64,000 nt of DNA from Linnemannia hyalina (Eukaryota; Mortierellomycota; Mortierellomycetes; Mortierellales; Mortierellaceae): NCBI GenBank assembly GCA_019671135.1, contig JAHRHY010000012.1:992001-1056000 (forward strand), written 5' to 3'. Shown here piece by piece: positions 59,958 to 64,000 of this stretch. Positions within the stretch are counted from its first letter, which is position 1. Each line of letters starts with the position of its first letter. Under the pieces are notes generated by a model that saw only the letters and a list, made by a program, of their open reading frames with translations, was not told the DNA's origin and did not search any database. The position numbers were made by a program, and so were the translations under genes.

Positions 59958-60826
59958 TAAAGTACGCTACTCAGCCGACCCATGCACCTTTAGCATAAAA
60001 AATACAAACAAATAAACACAATCAATAGATCATACTCTTTTCCCACAGATTTCGCACAACCTTTCGTGTTCTTTTTTTCTTTTTTTCCTTGTGTTCCAGT
60101 TGAAGTGGACATGGAGGACAAGGCGCGATCACTTTCAGCTTCTGTCTCGTTGTAATTGTTACTGCCCCATGCAAAACTTCGTTTTTCGACAACGGACATA
60201 CGGTCGAAACAAACAGAGGGGGCGCAATATGGGAGAAAAGGAGGTATGGTCAGAAAAATACGGCATGGCGATTGAAAAACGAGGATCACTTTCCACCAGC
60301 TTGGACAGGGCGGGCGTGCATGCATACAATCCTTTGCTTGTCCCTCTCTTCGGAAAAACAGCTTTGTCAACATCACCCTTTCTCACAACCTTAATTCTAC
60401 TCAGCCTGCACCAAGGAGACTTTTTCTTCTCAGAAGGGTCGTGGATTGAAAATCAAGAGCGACCAAGCCACCCATTTCGCCATTTTATTCACATTTTCTG
60501 AGCAACATTTGATTTCAAAGCGAAGTGCTCACTTCTCCTCCTCGTTGTCCTTGCCCTATTGCATTAGTGAGAATGAACGAGGAGGAGTTGAAAGATAAAG
60601 GAGTTGTAAGCACCGACAAAGGTTCATGAGGCAAAAGCACATATAAAAAGGGCGCCATCCGTCTGCCCCAAAAAAATATTTAACTCAACAATCAACCTTC
60701 TCTTCAATAACTCGACTAGCCTCACCAACTTTTCAATCTCATCAGCAACTCTTTCTCAACCTTCTTTCAATAAGTATCCCGCTTCCCACCTCTTCAGCCC
60801 CTTCACTCCCAAAACCTACCATCAAC
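59958..60826. promoter_or_regulatory. Intergenic between LUD genes B and C
   Basis: 869 bp: AATAAA at 60011-60016 in the 3' region of B, unremarkable sequence, then the promoter of C with ATATAAAAAG at 60641-60650 and a CA/TC-rich leader. A 136-codon open frame (60091-60501) shows no family features. Confidence 0.45.
60641..60650 (+). promoter_or_regulatory. TATA box of LUD gene C
   Basis: ATATAAAAAG, a strong TATA match, about 177 bp upstream of the ATG. Confidence 0.6.
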
Positions 60827-61856
60827 ATGGCCTCCCTTCTCAAGCAGATCAAGAAGATCTTCAAGTCTAACAAGAAGACTACCACCGCTCCCGCTGCTGC
60901 TGCCAAGCCCGTCGTTGCCGCTGCTCCCGTCGCAGCCGTTGCAGCCGTCGCTCCCGCCGCCCCTGTCTTGGAGACCCCCATCGCCAAAGTTTCCGAGCCT
61001 ATCCACCCCGAGAACACCCACGCCAACCACACTTTCGCTGCTCTTACCAAGTCGGATGCCCAGTTGGCCGCCCTCGCCAACCACAAGTATGCCAAGGTTG
61101 TCAGCGCTGAACGTGTCGAGGCTGCCAAGGCTGGTCTTGAGAAGTCAGGATTCAAGGTCCACTTGGTCAACAGCCGCGGTGAGGCCTTCGAGACCGTCAA
61201 GAACTTGATCCCTGCCGGCGCCTCTGTCAACAACGCTCATTCTACCACCTTGGAGGAGATTGGATTCATTACCTATCTCAAGGGAGAGACGTAAGTGTGC
61301 TTTCTGGATACTCTATGCGCTTCTATCGATGCACGATGTTAAAAGAAATGGCAGCGCGAGACACCAACATCTTTCTGTGGCTTTGATCGTCGGAACTTAA
61401 TATCTAACCAACCATATCTTTTTGTGCCCTGATATTTAATCTAGTGCTTGGGACAACGTCCACGCCACCATTCTTGCTGAGAAGGACCCTGCCAAGCAGG
61501 CCGAGCTCCGCCGCACCGTTGGCTCCACCGTCGACTACTACCTCACCTCCATGTCCGCTGTTACAGAGGATGGCAAGCTCGCCCACGCCGATCTCTCGGG
61601 CTCCAAGGTCGGCGGTGTCTCCTTCGGCGCTGCTAACGTTATCGTTGTCGTCGGTACCAACAAGATTGTCAAGGATGAGGATGAGGCCTGGACCCGCACC
61701 AACGAGTTTGCTCTTGCTGCCGAGTCTGCTCGTGCTCGCGATGCCTACGGTGTCCCTGCCTCGGCTATTGTGAATTTCGAAGTACTTAGGGCTGCCAACC
61801 CTTTTGCTCCTGGACGCATCCAGGTCGTTCTTGTCAACGATGCCCTCGGATTCTAA
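60827..61856 (+). CDS. LUD-domain protein, paralog C with basic/Ala-Pro N-terminal extension
   Basis: Exons 60827..61290 and 61445..61856 give 291 residues. The extension (about 58 residues) starts with an amphipathic Lys-rich helix (MASLLKQIKKIFKSNKK), then an Ala/Val/Pro-rich low-complexity linker. From HPENTHANHTFAALTKSDAQ on it is colinear with paralog A, with the same phase-2 intron. Domain blocks: VHLVNSRGEAFETVKNLIP, SVNNAHSTTLEEIGFITY, STVDYYLTSMSAVTEDGKL, FGAANVIVVVGTNKIV. The basic helix could bind membranes or target an organelle; it lacks a clear cleavage motif. Codon use is as biased as in A. A recent duplicate of A with a new N-terminus is the simplest history. Confidence 0.85.
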
Positions 61857-61964
61857 GCGATTTGAGGCTCTTTGACGTGTCGACTTTCATTTTGCATACA
61901 GCAGCATCACCAGCACTCTTTGTACAACATAATACCATACTTTCTTTAATATTTTTGCACTGTT

Positions 61965-61970
61965 AATAAA
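61965..61970 (+). terminator. Polyadenylation signal AATAAA of LUD gene C
   Basis: AATAAA 109 bases after the stop codon, in A/T-rich sequence. Confidence 0.55.
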
Positions 61971-62817
61971 AAACAACTCCCGATTCGTTTTCTACATGAC
62001 GATGAGTCCAACTATTTATTTTTATTCTCTCTGTTCGCTCATGTAGACTCTACTGCACTGTTCCACTCGCCATGACGATGTTGCGGCTATTTTTCATCGT
62101 TGGTCAACTTTTTGTTATTTTTCGTCTGCGTTAATGACGAAAACAAGCCAACGCCACAACCTACGAGGAAAAAAAGACATGAATGCTATTTTGATGATCT
62201 ATTTCTAACCGACACAAACGCTCATGTGAACCCATCAATCCATTTCCTCCCTTCGCCTTTTCCCCTCCTTTTTCTCAACCTTCCACTATTTCGAAAGTGA
62301 GAACAAAGTGTGAACGCAAAACCTTCACCCCTCACCATCATCCACCTCTCACCTGCCTTTGATCACATCTGCTGTGCGACAAAGGCTCAGTCTGTGCTTT
62401 TTTGCCTTTTCTGCCTTTGTTCCTTCCTGCTCTTCTCCCTTTTGCTGCCTGTACAAAGACAATAGACATGTATAATGAAGCACAAGGAAGGAGGCGATAA
62501 ACAATAAATCTTGGCATGGTTATCATGCACACTGTCATTGTGATGATTCGAAACCAGGGGTTACAAGGGCGGAACTGTTGAACAGGTGAACCTGTCAACA
62601 GTAGTGGCGCAATTGGCAAATTGTAATATTCCCGCTCGCTGTGTACTGATCTTTTTTAAAATCAATATTGAGACTTGTATGGTGCATTAGTACCATCACT
62701 TGTCATTACTGGTCGATCACCTTGTTTGCCCCTGTACGATTCGTGCGATTCGTTTTTAAAGAAAGCCAAAAGGCACCGTTTCCCCCACCCAATCTTTTGT
62801 TTTTCAATTCGTTCTCT

Positions 62818-62867
62818 TCTCTTCTCTTCTCTCCCCCTCCACTCTCTTCTCTTCTCTCCCCCTCCAC
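62818..62867. repeat. Perfect 25-bp tandem duplication, pyrimidine-rich
   Basis: Bases 62818-62842 and 62843-62867 are identical (TCTCTTCTC... ending CCCCCTCCAC). It lies within the CT-rich leader region of the LysM gene. Confidence 0.85.
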
Positions 62868-62999
62868 ACTCTCCTCTTCTTCCATTTCTATCTACTCTGC
62901 CCCCATCCGTACTCTCTTTTCCCTTATATCCTTTCTCTTACGTTCTTGATCTATCTACATAACACATAACTACCCAACACAACACAACACAATACCACA

Positions 63000-63811
63000 A
63001 TGAAGTTCATGTTCTGTGCAACCGTGCTCGCTTTGGTCGTCACCCAGACCATGGCTGTTGTTCCTATCCCTGTCAAGGAGTGCACAAAATCTGTTGTCGT
63101 CCAACGTAAGCACCCCACCTCTATGCTATACCAATGCACTAAAATATGAGCACCCTGCTCCATGCTATACAGATGGACACAGCGCTGACAACCTCATCTC
63201 TTCTGTCTCTCTCGATAACCACATTGGTCCCAATAATAACAGCAACGGACACCACCTGCTCTGACTTTGCCCAGCGCTTCGGCGTCACCTTTGACGATCT
63301 CCTCAAGTGGAACCAGAAGCTGAGAACGGACTGTTTGAACCTCGATGTCGGACACCCTATCTGCGTCTCGGTCACCCCTGGAGACTGCTGCCTTAGCGAG
63401 AACCCCAAGCCAACGGCTACAACCACAACCACTCGTATTGCAACTACTACCACCGCCGAGGCCACCACTACTACGACTACTACTACCACGACTACCACTC
63501 CTCCTCTTCCTCTTACCACCACTACAACCACCACAATCGCTGTCACCACCACCACCGTCGCTCCACCTCCTCCCCCCTCTCCAACCGTTCCTACTACTTC
63601 TGCGCTTGTTCCTCCTCCAATCATCATCGCTACCACTACTCCTGTCATTACTACCACCACTCCAGTCACCACTACTACCTCGATTGTGCCTATTATCCCC
63701 AGCATCATCGACCCTTCCAACAGGAACAATGCTGCTGCTGCTGCATCGGCCAAGGGGTCGATGGGGCTCGCTGTCGCTGGTGTCATCCTCTCTGCTATCT
63801 ATGCCCTCTAA
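63000..63811 (+). CDS. Secreted LysM-domain protein with Thr-rich stalk and probable GPI anchor
   Basis: Exons 63000..63105 and 63243..63811 give 224 residues. There is a signal peptide (MKFMFCATVLALVVTQTMAV), then one LysM module: CTKSVVVQ joined to PTDTTCSDFAQRFGVTFDDL and LKWNQKL, DVGHPICV. Cysteines in the module (CTK, TTC, DC, IC, DCC) suggest disulfides as in fungal LysM proteins, which bind chitin or its oligomers. A ~110-residue Thr/Pro-rich stalk follows, typical of O-mannosylated wall proteins. The end (SAKGSMGLAVAGVILSAIYAL) is a hydrophobic tail after small residues, fitting a GPI signal. It is probably displayed at the cell wall or membrane. An earlier acceptor at about 63170 would shift the frame, so 63242 is preferred. 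Confidence 0.85.
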
Positions 63812-64000
63812 CCAGACAGACAGCAAGAAAAATAGTATGAATCATATCCGTCTCCAGCAGTTGATTCGTTAGCTTCAAAATTGACGACACAAATGGTTCT
63901 CCCGTAAAAGAAGTCCCCATCTGTCACCTCTCCCTGCCCATTGTACTTTTATCATCATTATGTTTTCACAGTGCATCTCTCCTCACTTTTTACCCCACCA

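Larger units (their letters stand above)
61857..62999. promoter_or_regulatory. Intergenic between LUD gene C and the LysM gene
   Basis: 1.14 kb: 3' UTR of C with AATAAA at 61965, then A/T-rich sequence and the LysM-gene promoter with a very CT-rich block (62810-62950) and CACAACACAACAC just before the ATG. No gene supported. Confidence 0.45.

Noticed and set aside
60091..60501. 136-codon frame between LUD genes B and C
   Set aside because: No domain or coding codon bias compared with its neighbours, and purely intergenic composition.
63139..63826. Long antisense frames (Val- or Ser/Gly-rich) opposite the LysM gene
   Set aside because: They are the mirror of the Thr-codon repeats on the + strand; the sense frame has signal peptide, LysM module and splice sites.
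1..64000. CRISPR array, bacterial operon or prophage-like system
   Set aside because: No regularly spaced direct repeats of suitable size; genes are intron-bearing and eukaryotic throughout.

Overview
The window is nuclear DNA of a filamentous fungus. It has about 19 protein genes, nearly all split by short GT..AG introns whose 3' ends often read (A/T)ATAG, and it carries Sec66, Mkt1, DASH Hsk3 and Msn2-type regulators. The intron density, the Helitron debris and the flavour of the proteins suggest an early-diverging lineage such as Mortierellomycota. That placement is inference, not proof. No rRNA, tRNA, CRISPR array or bacterial-type operon was seen.

Layout. 1-3244 (-): anoctamin/Ist2-type membrane protein, cut by the window edge. 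3750-5255 (-): class V PLP enzyme. 5578-7246 (-): TMEM198-like membrane protein. 8456-9356 (+): Sec66. 9434-13248 (-): a Baeyer-Villiger monooxygenase pseudogene carrying a decayed fragment of a Helitron PIF1 helicase. 14035-17024 (+): Mkt1. 17387-17857 (-): Hsk3-like DASH subunit. 18128-22609 (-): NFX1-type zinc-finger protein with an R3H domain. 23036-24287 (-) and 24776-26018 (+): 20S proteasome beta6 and beta5, divergent from one shared 488-bp promoter region. 26149-27426 (-): mitochondrial ribosome recycling factor. 27971-29760 (+): UBE2G1-type ubiquitin-conjugating enzyme with a GC-AG intron. 31679-34011 (+): protein kinase with an altered HRD motif and an unresolved C-terminus.

From about 34.0 to 50.0 kb there is a roughly 16-kb stretch with no gene I can support. 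It is rich in microsatellites and homopolymers, and it contains a helically phased GGGAA array and a pair of competing hairpins. It lies directly upstream of an Msn2/4-type C2H2 transcription factor (49978-51515, +).

The right end holds an unrecognised, probably mitochondrial coiled-coil protein (52486-53556, +), a DHHC palmitoyltransferase (53667-55377, -), a GNAT acetyltransferase (55740-56333, +), three tandem LUD-domain (LutC/DUF162) paralogs (57003-61856, +) with different N-termini, and a secreted LysM/Thr-rich probable GPI protein (63000-63811, +).

Functional themes are protein turnover (two proteasome subunits, an E2), mitochondrial translation (RRF), post-transcriptional and transcriptional control (Mkt1, NFX1, Msn2-like), ER import (Sec66), and an expanded LUD family with strong codon bias. 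Exon boundaries were set by eye from reading frame, GT/AG dinucleotides and family alignment from memory. None was checked with transcripts.
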